In this document: piece after piece, positions 30,601-37,929 of the stretch
Numbering within the stretch: the first letter of the stretch is position 1
How the letters are laid out: the number at the start of each line of letters is the position of its first letter
The notes under the pieces: model-generated
Database searches by the model: none
Told to the model about the DNA's origin: nothing
Seen by the model: only the letters and a program-made list of their open reading frames with translations
Made by a program: the position numbers and the translations under genes
Assembly (NCBI GenBank): GCA_937959395.1
Contig: CALGLR010000011.1
Coordinates: 1 to 64,000, forward strand
Direction of reading: 5' to 3'
Origin: an uncultured Flavobacteriaceae bacterium
GTDB taxonomy: Bacteria; Bacteroidota; Bacteroidia; Flavobacteriales; Flavobacteriaceae
Length of the DNA: 64,000 nt

Positions 30601-30700
30601 GGGTTGGAGAGGTTATGATGCAGAAAGTACAATTGCAAATGGATCAAGAAATTATCCTACACCAAGATCAGTATCATTTGGTTTAGAAATAGGATTATAA
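27692..30700 (+). CDS. SusC/RagA family TonB-linked outer-membrane transporter 2
   Basis: A 1,002-residue receptor with the same plan as the first: signal peptide (1-22, SFAQ), regulatory-like domain (AGTIADENNLPLPGVNVVVS, about 27-46), SusC stretch EEVVIVAYGATSTKPTSNVA, plug with GQASGLNITTGSGQPGANSE and a barrel ending SVSFGLEIGL. The N-terminal 60 residues are very like the first SusC, but plug and barrel differ strongly, so the two should take different ligands. It starts a compact four-gene operon (gaps of 14, 11 and 5 bp). Confidence 0.93.
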   Translation: MKTKFSGILTLFLAFVVQISFAQQKTIAGTIADENNLPLPGVNVVVSGTNAGAQTDFDGNYSIGAPIGSTITYSFVGYKTIEKTVGGANNISFAMEVDVAAIEEVVIVAYGATSTKPTSNVAVQSVSSQTIETRPNASLIQTLQGQASGLNITTGSGQPGANSEINLRGVGSINGNTEPLFIMDGIPIDQDNFRSLNPSEISSVSILKDAGATAIYGNRGANGVVIITTKRGKYNSEFKVNYTSITSISNLQANDYNLMNSTEQLQLERTDGTGRGAGLGDAEIAAIARYANTDWVNVFFRQSLTQNHTLNFSNGGKNVNTFTSLGYFEQKGILVQSGLQRFNFRSNVSGKSKDERFNYGTSLSLNFSKNNEPNAIGGGAVNRNFVLGAYQSLPYIAPEEYVPGEGGSIPPQFSLTPLLLLDRLATYERTENEIKMLANINFSYKLSDYVTANTSLGADFTEEQRLRTEGPDSFNSVFFAGVGEDLPGTQDQQMTRTIGLNVVNSLIYANTFNDLHTLDAGIYTEYFKAHLRTFGFRAQGLDPRTFFPGDGGGFVDDNGDNDFYIDLANANINNAGLFSYFANANYDYDKKYGFGATIRRDASYRFSSTNRWGTFYSVSGRWNIDKESFMATSPFSLLKLRASYGTTGNQDIVGSTGQFAPFGGANLTLDTFITGSGYGNQNSIVTSQIGNSNLKWETITQGNIGLDWEVFNSRFSGSLDFYNKETSDVFQFQPTAAYTGTTGLFVNSGELINKGVDLTLRYDVLKSDKGLNLKVNFVGNYNKSERFGANDSTIEEGGKLFQYYSLDYAGVNPATGNILFVDINGNLTENPDPDTDRKFTDKNRFPDYQGSFGFDVDYKGFFVTTQFNYIIGVDRFDNDYAGFIDPDNIGNFRHSRDILRAWTPDNRVTDIPSLDATNLDLAGTRFLQSADYLRLRFVNFGYSFSREQLDAFKLNSVKIFVNAENLVTLSGWRGYDAESTIANGSRNYPTPRSVSFGLEIGL

Positions 30701-30714
30701 TAAAAAAAATAAAA

Positions 30715-32187
30715 ATGAAAAATATAAAAAAATTATTTGTATGTATTTTAGTATCTGTTACATTTTCATGTAATGATGCTATTGATATTGATCAACCAGG
30801 ATTATTGCTTTCTGAGAATGCATTTGGTTCGGTAAGTGATTTAAATGATGGTTTAATTGGTGTATATGGAGGTTTCGATAATACTCAAGAAATACTATTG
30901 AACGCGATCTTTACGGATGAAATAACCTTAGGTTTAGTTAATGGTGGTCAAAATAGAAACAGTTATGGTTTAATATTAACTTCAGCTAGCCCAACACCTT
31001 TTACGATGTGGACTAAATATTATATTGCACTAGCAAATATAAATAGACTAATAAAAGGAGCTAGTTTCTTAACTCCTGAAAGTACTGAAGTAGATCAATA
31101 CAATAGCATATTAGGTCAGGCATATGCATTAAGAGCTTATGCACATTTCCAATTGCAAACCTATTTCTCTACAGATTATACTGATGACTCAACAACTGGA
31201 GTTATTGCTCTTAATTTTGTTCCAGAAATTGGTCAAGAAGTAGCAAGAAATACTAACGGAGAAGTTTTTGATTTTATAAATAGTGATTTAGTTTTAGCTA
31301 ATAGTTTATTATCTGATGACACATCTGATCCTACTTTTATTAACAAAGATTTTGTAACTGCTTTAAGGGCAAGAATGGCACTTTACAGAGAAGATTATAC
31401 TTTAGCAAGCACTCTTGCTTCTTCTTTATTAACTAATTATCCATTAGCTAATTCATCTGTTTTTCCAAATATTTGGACTGATGACTCAAACGGGGAAATT
31501 ATATTTAAATTAGAGAGAGTAGAAAACGATCCATACAGTGGCCAAGGTCTTGCTGGCGGTGGAACTGCTGGAAGTTTATTTGCTTTTGGTAACAGTACTT
31601 TATCTGGCTCTCCTTTTATGGAAATGGATAGAAACTTATACAATTCATTTGATCCTGCTGATGTAAGACTAAGTACTTATATAGATCCTAGTTCTCTTAT
31701 TGATACAGATTATCAAAATAGTATAGATTATAAAAACACAGATGTTTTAGTTATTAGAAAATATCCTGGATCTGGTGGTATAAATCTATTAAATGATTTA
31801 AAAATATTTAGATCTTCAGAAATGTTATTTATAATGGCCGAAGCTGAAGCTGCAAACAATCAACTAGGAAATGTAGCCACTCTAATAAAGCAATTGAGAG
31901 ATTCAAGATTTACAACACCGCAACCTTTACCAACTTATGCCGATCAAACTGCTGCTTTTGCTGATATATTAGATGAAAGAAGAAAAGAATTAGCTTTAGA
32001 AGGTCATAGATGGGTTGACATAAAAAGAATTGGTTCTAAAGCTGGTAAAACTTTGGAAAGAGAGCCTCTTGATTGTGCTGAGGTGGGAGTATGTACTATG
32101 AGTAATACTGACAAACGTTTTACTATGCCAATTCCTTTAGCAGAATTAGATGTAAATTCTTTACTAACTCAAAACCCTGGTTACTAA
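30715..32187 (+). CDS. SusD/RagB family outer-membrane lipoprotein 2
   Basis: A 490-residue lipoprotein (MKNIKKLFVCILVSVTFSC, cysteine 19). It has the classical SusD features: ALRAYAHFQLQTYFSTDYTD near residue 140, and the C-terminal LDERRKELALEGHRWVDIKR near residue 422, which is a hallmark of the family. It is the lid of the upstream SusC. It is shorter and only distantly like SusD 1, which again suggests a different ligand. Confidence 0.92.
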   Translation: MKNIKKLFVCILVSVTFSCNDAIDIDQPGLLLSENAFGSVSDLNDGLIGVYGGFDNTQEILLNAIFTDEITLGLVNGGQNRNSYGLILTSASPTPFTMWTKYYIALANINRLIKGASFLTPESTEVDQYNSILGQAYALRAYAHFQLQTYFSTDYTDDSTTGVIALNFVPEIGQEVARNTNGEVFDFINSDLVLANSLLSDDTSDPTFINKDFVTALRARMALYREDYTLASTLASSLLTNYPLANSSVFPNIWTDDSNGEIIFKLERVENDPYSGQGLAGGGTAGSLFAFGNSTLSGSPFMEMDRNLYNSFDPADVRLSTYIDPSSLIDTDYQNSIDYKNTDVLVIRKYPGSGGINLLNDLKIFRSSEMLFIMAEAEAANNQLGNVATLIKQLRDSRFTTPQPLPTYADQTAAFADILDERRKELALEGHRWVDIKRIGSKAGKTLEREPLDCAEVGVCTMSNTDKRFTMPIPLAELDVNSLLTQNPGY

Positions 32188-32198
32188 AAAAAAAGATT

Positions 32199-33053
32199 AT
32201 GAAAAAAATAGCAATTTTATTAATCGCAGTAAGCATATTTGTTAGCTGTGAAAAAAATGAGAATTTACAATTCGATAATGAAAATGGCCAGACTTTAGCC
32301 TTCTTTGAAGTAGAAAGTTCAAACCTTCCAGTTGTAATTGACGATTCAGGATCAGTTGATGTAAGAATTGGTGTTACTACAATTTCTACATCTGCAAGAA
32401 CTATAAACGTTTCAGTAGTAGATGATGAAACGACTGCGTTGCCAGATACGTATTCTTTAGCTTCTAGTACTGTTACAATACCTGCCAATGAATACTTTGG
32501 AGTTTTAACTATAAATGGTGTAGATAATAATGTTGATACAGCGGCAAAACTAATAACTTTAAAATTAGAAGGTATATCTGGTGGAATAGTAGATCCAACT
32601 CTTCATGTAGTAAGTATTTTTGAAGTTTGTCCTATTCCTAGTGGAGCCTTTCTAGGAAATTATGCCATGGAACAGCTTACAGTTATAAACCCAGCAGATG
32701 GTGTTCAAGTTTTTGAAAATCAAATCTTAGCTATAACTATACCAGAAGACGGTGCAGAAACTAGTAGACAATTTGAAGCTATTTATTTAGAAGCTTTAAA
32801 CATCGGACAACCCGCTACTACTGTAACTTTTAGCTTAGTTTGTAATAATATAATTGTTGATTCTGGTATTGAAACTCGCTTAGTATGTGCAGCTGGAGAA
32901 CCAGTAATTACACTTGGTCCTGGTGACGTTCCTTCTAATTATGATGCTACAGATGATAGTGTTTTTGAACTTACTCTTACCGAATATGAAACTGGAGGAG
33001 ATGCTTGTTCTGCCTCTCCATATCAAGTAACATTTAGACTTACTAAACAATAA
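32199..33053 (+). CDS. surface lipoprotein of SusCD unit 2, Calx-beta-like
   Basis: A 284-residue lipoprotein (signal peptide ending IFVSC, cysteine about 17). Residues 35-130 have the alternating pattern of a Calx-beta or DUF4843-like sandwich (VVIDDSGSVDVRIGVTTIST, then STVTIPANEYFGVLTINGVD), as in many lipoproteins next to SusCD. The C-terminal half has several cysteines (CPIPSG, LVCNN, RLVCAAG, DACSAS). Position suggests a surface ligand-binding or complex-building role; not proven. Confidence 0.7.
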   Translation: MKKIAILLIAVSIFVSCEKNENLQFDNENGQTLAFFEVESSNLPVVIDDSGSVDVRIGVTTISTSARTINVSVVDDETTALPDTYSLASSTVTIPANEYFGVLTINGVDNNVDTAAKLITLKLEGISGGIVDPTLHVVSIFEVCPIPSGAFLGNYAMEQLTVINPADGVQVFENQILAITIPEDGAETSRQFEAIYLEALNIGQPATTVTFSLVCNNIIVDSGIETRLVCAAGEPVITLGPGDVPSNYDATDDSVFELTLTEYETGGDACSASPYQVTFRLTKQ

Positions 33054-33058
33054 AACAA

Positions 33059-33850
33059 ATGATTATGAAAAAAATAATATATTTATTTGCAATTAGCATT
33101 TTCTTAATGGGTTGTGAATCTGATGATAAATTATCTGGAGGCAATGCCGATTCTGGATGGATTCAATATGACACAGAAGCTACAAATCTTGAGGCAGATT
33201 CAGATCCAATAGAACTTCCGATTTCTTTACCTTATGGTATTAATAAAGAAGGTTTAACTATTACATATCAAGTTACTGCTTTAGTAGGTAATGCTCCTGC
33301 ATCTTTGTTGGGTACATTTACAACCAAACTTAATGCAAGTGAAGACACTGGCTCGATTTTAGTAACTCCTGTTAACAATGGTGAATATTATCAATTATTA
33401 TATACGTTAACTAAATCTAGCAATCCTGATTACCTTATTGGATTATCTGATGGTAGTAAAGTAACAAAACATATTGTTACTGTTTTTGATGTTAAAACAT
33501 CTTATACTGGAGATACTTCTTCAGTAGATATAAGTTTGCCTGCTGGAACATTCCCAGCTTTCACATCTACTTTCACAGCTGTAGATGGTGAAATAAATAT
33601 GTGGACTTTAGATACAACATGGGGACCCGATTTTGTAAATCTTCTTAGTGGAGGTGGTGCACCTCCAGGCTCTTTCCCTTATCCTTCTACATTAACCTTA
33701 AATGATGATTTAACAGTTACTATTACTTCTACTGAAGCTTATGCAACTGGCGGAGAAGGAACTTATGACCCTATAACAGATACTTTTACTCTAAATTTAA
33801 CACAAGGAGTATTTAATAACCCTTTTACTGCTGATGTTATTTTAAATTAA
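33059..33850 (+). CDS. small lipoprotein, last gene of SusCD unit 2
   Basis: A 263-residue lipoprotein. Two ATGs are possible: the first gives MIMKKIIYLF, the second, two codons later (33065), gives MKKIIYLFAISIFLMGC with the usual short signal peptide, and may be the true start. The rest is acidic and beta-rich with no family I recognise. It begins 5 bp after the preceding lipoprotein and ends just before a strong terminator, so it closes the operon. Confidence 0.68.
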   Translation: MIMKKIIYLFAISIFLMGCESDDKLSGGNADSGWIQYDTEATNLEADSDPIELPISLPYGINKEGLTITYQVTALVGNAPASLLGTFTTKLNASEDTGSILVTPVNNGEYYQLLYTLTKSSNPDYLIGLSDGSKVTKHIVTVFDVKTSYTGDTSSVDISLPAGTFPAFTSTFTAVDGEINMWTLDTTWGPDFVNLLSGGGAPPGSFPYPSTLTLNDDLTVTITSTEAYATGGEGTYDPITDTFTLNLTQGVFNNPFTADVILN

Positions 33851-33877
33851 CGGTATTTTTTACACACTTAAAAAGCT

Positions 33878-33910
33878 AGAAGCTGTCTTAAAAGACAGCT
33901 TCTTTTTTTA
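33878..33910 (+). terminator. intrinsic terminator of SusCD unit 2
   Basis: A 12-bp perfect stem (AGAAGCTGTCTT at 33878-33889, AAGACAGCTTCT at 33892-33903) followed by seven Ts. It lies 27 bp after the last lipoprotein stop and only 14 bp before the rlmB start. Confidence 0.9.
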
Positions 33911-33923
33911 TACCTTTACCCCT

Positions 33924-34658
33924 ATGGAAAAAGAAACACAAATTTATGGTTTAAGAGCAATAATTGAAGCTATAAATGCAAATGAGACTATAGATAAAGT
34001 TTTTTTACAAAAAGGCCTTAAAGGTGATCTTTTTGGTGAATTAGAGCAAACTATAAGAACATCTGGTACAAATGTTTCATATGTTCCTATTGAAAAACTA
34101 AATAAATTAACTAGGAATAACCACCAAGGTGCCGTTGCTCAAATTTCTCCAATTGCTTTTTATGATTTTGAAGACCTCGTAAATAATGTCTTAGAAATAA
34201 AGAAAGCACCTTTATTTCTATTATTGGATCAATTAAGTGATGTACGTAATTTTGGAGCTATAATTAGAACTGCAGAATGTACAGGTGTTGATGGTATAAT
34301 TATACAAAAAAAAGGAGGCGCGCCAATAAACGGTGATACTATAAAAACGAGTGCAGGAGCTGTGTTTAAAATACCAATTTGTAAAGTAGATCATATAAAA
34401 GATGCTTTATTTTATCTTCAAGGTTCTGGAGTTAAAGTAATTGCTGCTACCGAAAAAACAGAGAATACTGTTTATGATATTTCTTTTAAAGAACCTTGTG
34501 CTATTATTATGGGATCTGAAGGTCGTGGAATAAATCCTTCAGTTTTAAAATTAGTAGACGCAAAAGCAAAATTGCCTTTATATGGAGAAATTGAATCGCT
34601 TAACGTTTCTGTTGCTTGCGGTGCATTTCTTTACGAAGCAGTCAGGCAACGTCTATAA
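33924..34658 (+). CDS. rlmB: 23S rRNA 2'-O-methyltransferase RlmB (SpoU family)
   Basis: A 244-residue protein with an N-terminal substrate-binding domain (IYGLRAIIEAINANETIDKV) and a C-terminal SPOUT domain. The three SpoU motifs are present: DVRNFGAIIRTAECTG, IIMGSEGRGI and IESLNVSVACGAFLYEA, which form the knot and bind S-adenosylmethionine. RlmB methylates G2251 in 23S rRNA in Escherichia coli; a related tRNA-modifying SpoU paralogue is less likely given the N-terminal domain. TACCTTTA, one base off the -7 consensus, lies 6 bp before the ATG, so the mRNA could be almost leaderless. It converges with the rhomboid gene, overlapping by 6 bp. Confidence 0.88.
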   Translation: MEKETQIYGLRAIIEAINANETIDKVFLQKGLKGDLFGELEQTIRTSGTNVSYVPIEKLNKLTRNNHQGAVAQISPIAFYDFEDLVNNVLEIKKAPLFLLLDQLSDVRNFGAIIRTAECTGVDGIIIQKKGGAPINGDTIKTSAGAVFKIPICKVDHIKDALFYLQGSGVKVIAATEKTENTVYDISFKEPCAIIMGSEGRGINPSVLKLVDAKAKLPLYGEIESLNVSVACGAFLYEAVRQRL

Positions 34659-35414
34659 ATCATCACTTTCTTTATTGGGTTTAAAAGTGTATTTAACTTT
34701 AGATAGTATACTTTCTTCAATCTCCATAATTTCTTCTTCATCTTGGTCAAAACGATTTTCTATAAAATTACCATCTTCATCAAAATGCTGTAAAAAGAAA
34801 TCGCCTTCTTCATTGTAATTAGGATCTTCCCAAGCATACACTTTAGGTTTTGCTATTTCTTTCTTAAAAATATAAGCAAAGATAATTCCTGTAATCATAC
34901 CAGAAAGGTGACCTTCCCATGATATGCCTTCTTCAATTGGTAATGTATACCAAATCATACTTCCGTAAAGAAAAACAACTAATAATGATAAAGCAATTAA
35001 TCTAAAATGTTTAGCAATTACACCTTTAAAGAAAATAAAACTTACTAATACATATATTAATCCGCTAGCACCAATGTGGGTAGATGGTCTGCCAATACAC
35101 CAGGTTAAAAATCCAGATAATAAAATACCATATAGTAATACTTTCCATGCTATTTTATGATAAAAATAGAATAACGCTGCAGACAAAACCGCTAACGGAA
35201 TAGAATTATGATATAAATGCGTAATTCCTGAATGGATAAAAGGGCTAAATAAAATACCTCGTAAACCTACTAAGCTTTGAGGTCGCACTCCATATTTATT
35301 TAAACGAAAACCAAAACGGATTTCTAAAGCAAAAATTAACCACAATAACATTACAAATGAAAGGGGGAAAATAATTACATCTAAGGAAAATTTAAATTGC
35401 TCGTCTTTAACCAT
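34653..35414 (-). CDS. rhomboid family intramembrane serine protease
   Basis: A 253-residue membrane protein with about six hydrophobic segments. Catalytic features are visible: GASG with Ser117, His169 in WEGHLSG, and the conserved HLYHN (about 66-70) that stabilises the oxyanion. Rhomboids cleave single-pass membrane proteins within the bilayer. After residue 190 comes a charged, acidic cytoplasmic tail of about 60 residues (NEEGDFFLQHFDEDGNFIEN), which I do not recognise as a domain. The stop codon lies inside the 3' end of rlmB. Confidence 0.9.
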   Translation of the reverse strand: MVKDEQFKFSLDVIIFPLSFVMLLWLIFALEIRFGFRLNKYGVRPQSLVGLRGILFSPFIHSGITHLYHNSIPLAVLSAALFYFYHKIAWKVLLYGILLSGFLTWCIGRPSTHIGASGLIYVLVSFIFFKGVIAKHFRLIALSLLVVFLYGSMIWYTLPIEEGISWEGHLSGMITGIIFAYIFKKEIAKPKVYAWEDPNYNEEGDFFLQHFDEDGNFIENRFDQDEEEIMEIEESILSKVKYTFKPNKESDDL

Positions 35415-35502
35415 ATACTAATGAAAGTCGCAAATAACTCTCCAAACTAACTCATCTGAAATATTGTCAGTTACAAAAAGGGTTATTATTATTTTAAACG
35501 CA

Positions 35503-35674
35503 AGTTCGACATAAGAAAATCGCGTCAGTTCGAGTACTTCGACTTTAGGGGAAGTGTATCGAGAATAGTGGTTTTCATATCAAAAATCTATTCTCTATAC
35601 TATTTCTTTCCACTTTGTTCCAAAAAATCACTCGAATTGACGGCTTTTGATCACTAACATCTTTATGTCGAACT
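35503..35674. repeat. 172-bp nested palindromic intergenic element
   Basis: This fills the middle of the 388-bp gap between the divergent rhomboid and rarA genes. Three nested arm pairs fold on each other: AGTTCGACATAA (35503-35514) with TTATGTCGAACT (35663-35674), perfect; CGTCAGTTCGAGT (35523-35535) with ACTCGAATTGACG (35630-35642), one mismatch; GTATCGAGAATAG (35556-35568) with CTATTCTCTATAC (35588-35600), one mismatch. It also carries ACTTCGACT, shared with the repeat motifs near 54212 and 56270. It encodes no protein. The remaining parts of the gap, 35415-35502 and 35675-35802, hold nothing I recognise. Confidence 0.75.
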
Positions 35675-35802
35675 GAGGTTTCAACCTAATGTATAATATA
35701 CAACTTTTAATTAAGAGTAATTAAAACAAAAAAAGGCTTTCTAGTTAATAAAATTGTGCTAATAGGTATTCTATTTAAGAAGAATTAAACTAATTTTATC
35801 GC

Positions 35803-37080
35803 ATGAATACGCCTTTAGCTGAACGTTTAAGACCAAAAACACTTGCAGACTATATTAGTCAGACTCACTTAGTTGGAGATAATGGATCTTTAACGAAACA
35901 AATTGCTCAAGGATTAATCCCTTCAATGCTATTTTGGGGACCACCAGGTATTGGAAAAACGACATTAGCAAATATCATTGCTGCAGAGTCTGGGCGCCCA
36001 TTTTATACTTTAAGTGCTATTAGTTCTGGCGTAAAAGATGTGAGAGAAGTTATTGAAAAAGCAAAACAAAGCGGAGGCTTATTTTCAACTAAAAATCCTA
36101 TATTATTTATTGATGAGATTCATCGTTTTAGTAAATCTCAACAAGACTCATTATTACAAGCTGTTGAAAAAGGATGGGTAACACTTATAGGAGCAACAAC
36201 TGAAAACCCTAGTTTTGAAGTCATACCTGCCTTATTATCTCGTTGCCAAGTCTACATATTAAAACCCTTTGATAAAAAGGACTTAGAAAGTCTTTTACAA
36301 CGTGCTATAAAAAAAGACGACTACCTTTCTAAAAAAACAATAAACCTAAAAGAAACTGAAGCTTTATTACGCCTTTCGGGAGGAGATGCAAGAAAACTCC
36401 TTAATATTTTTGAATTGATAGTAAACTCGGAAACGTCTGATACTATTACAATTACCAATGAAACTGTTTTAGATAAAGTTCAAAACAACACGGTACGTTA
36501 TGATAAAACAGGAGAACAACATTACGATATTGTTTCAGCTTTTATAAAATCGATTAGAGGCAGTGATCCTAATGCTGCTGTATATTATCTGGCTAGAATG
36601 GTTGAAGGTGGTGAGGATGTGAAATTTATTGCAAGACGCTTACTTATTTTAGCCAGTGAAGATATAGGAAATGCAAACCCAACAGCTCTAGTAATGGCTA
36701 ATACGACGTTTCAAGCTGTTGCAACGATTGGTTATCCAGAATCTCGAATTATATTAAGTCAATGTGCAACTTATTTAGCTTGCTCCCCTAAAAGTAATGC
36801 TGCATACGAAGCTATTGGTAAAGCTCAAAAACTAGTTAAAGAAACGGGAGATTTAAGTGTTCCGCTAGCCATTAGAAATGCACCAACCCAATTAATGAAA
36901 GAAATTGGTTATGGAGAAAACTATAAATACTCTCATAACTATGAAAACAATTTTGCTGAACAAGAATTTTTACCTTCAGAAATTAAAGGCACTAATTTAT
37001 ATAATCCAGGAAATAATCAAAGAGAAAATGCACAACGTGAGTTTTTAAAACAACGTTGGAAAGAGAAATATGGATATTAG
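35803..37080 (+). CDS. rarA: replication-associated recombination protein A (RarA/MgsA)
   Basis: A 425-residue AAA+ ATPase of the clamp-loader group. Walker A GPPGIGKT is at residues 46-53, Walker B LFIDEIH at about 101-107, and sensor 1 is in LIGATTENPSFEV. The C-terminal tetramerisation part is present (EDIGNANPTALVMANTTFQA and QLMKEIGYGENYKYSHNYEN), ending in the usual QRWKEKYGY. RarA acts at stalled replication forks. Its TAG stop codon is the first unit of the 7-bp repeat that follows. Confidence 0.95.
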   Translation: MNTPLAERLRPKTLADYISQTHLVGDNGSLTKQIAQGLIPSMLFWGPPGIGKTTLANIIAAESGRPFYTLSAISSGVKDVREVIEKAKQSGGLFSTKNPILFIDEIHRFSKSQQDSLLQAVEKGWVTLIGATTENPSFEVIPALLSRCQVYILKPFDKKDLESLLQRAIKKDDYLSKKTINLKETEALLRLSGGDARKLLNIFELIVNSETSDTITITNETVLDKVQNNTVRYDKTGEQHYDIVSAFIKSIRGSDPNAAVYYLARMVEGGEDVKFIARRLLILASEDIGNANPTALVMANTTFQAVATIGYPESRIILSQCATYLACSPKSNAAYEAIGKAQKLVKETGDLSVPLAIRNAPTQLMKEIGYGENYKYSHNYENNFAEQEFLPSEIKGTNLYNPGNNQRENAQREFLKQRWKEKYGY

Positions 37081-37123
37081 CCTTTAGCCTTTAGCCTTTA
37101 GCCTTTAGCCTTTAGCCTTTAGC
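37077..37123. repeat. 7-bp tandem repeat (TAGCCTT), short array
   Basis: Six full copies of TAGCCTT plus TAGC run from the TAG stop codon of rarA and fill the gap to the convergent gene downstream. The array ends CAAAATTAAAA, as does the long array at 44763-44892, and the phase relative to the stop codon is the same. It contains stops in every frame on both strands and no palindrome, so it is neither coding nor a terminator. Confidence 0.95.
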
Positions 37124-37127
37124 AAAA

Positions 37128-37901
37128 TTAAAATTTAATATTTAGAACTTCTTGTTTTTGGTTTCCATTTTCATAGAATTCTAATAGCCACTTTCCATTA
37201 GATTCATAAATAATAGCAGCTTTTCCTTCAACTAAAAAAACACTGTTTTTACTTGTTTTTAACATTCTGTATACAACTTTAGGTTTACTATCGACTAATT
37301 GAAATCCATTATCTATAGCTTGCGCATATAATATATTTGAATTATTAGTTACTATTGGGGTATTGATTGTTTTAATAGGCTGATCAATCTTTTCCTCTTT
37401 TACTTTATCCAGATTCTTTTGTTCTATTACCGTTGGTAATTGAGAAGACGCAACACTATTTTTTGTTGTTGGTTCATATTTATGATTTAAAGTAGAGAGT
37501 GATTTAAAGGCCCCTCTTAAAGCCTGATTATACGCTATTTTATATTCTTTCTCTCTAGATTCTCCTTCTTTAGATTTGTAAACCTCTTTATTATTACAAT
37601 CTTTTAAGATTATAGTAAGTATGGTTTTGAATAATTTCTTGTCATTTATAACATTAGAAGTTAAGGCCAAGCATCTGTCGTTTTTTAAATCCTCAGGAAA
37701 TTCAGATCCTTCCATTAAAGCAACAAATCCATATTTATTAAATAGAAATTCTGAAAGAGAATTAAGTTGGAACTGATCTGCTTTATTTAAGAAATCATAT
37801 TGATTAGGAACTATCACATATTTATATTTATTTAAATTAGTTTGCGAAAAACCTGAAACAAAGACTAAGAATAATAAAACAATAATGCTATTTCTAATCA
37901 T
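37128..37901 (-). CDS. secreted protein of unknown function
   Basis: A 257-residue protein with a signal peptide (about 1-19, ending SGFSQ). No lipobox. The N-terminal part (KYVIVPNQYDFLNKADQFQL) and the segment AYNQALRGAFKSLSTLNHKY resemble proteins of Bacteroidota that I cannot name to a family. The last 60 residues form a beta-rich stretch (VYRMLKTSKNSVFLVEGKAA). It lies 28 bp after the DUF5723-type gene and is the last gene of a three-gene envelope operon. Confidence 0.6.
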   Translation of the reverse strand: MIRNSIIVLLFLVFVSGFSQTNLNKYKYVIVPNQYDFLNKADQFQLNSLSEFLFNKYGFVALMEGSEFPEDLKNDRCLALTSNVINDKKLFKTILTIILKDCNNKEVYKSKEGESREKEYKIAYNQALRGAFKSLSTLNHKYEPTTKNSVASSQLPTVIEQKNLDKVKEEKIDQPIKTINTPIVTNNSNILYAQAIDNGFQLVDSKPKVVYRMLKTSKNSVFLVEGKAAIIYESNGKWLLEFYENGNQKQEVLNIKF

Positions 37902-37929
37902 TTCTTTATTTTTTTTGATAAATATACCT

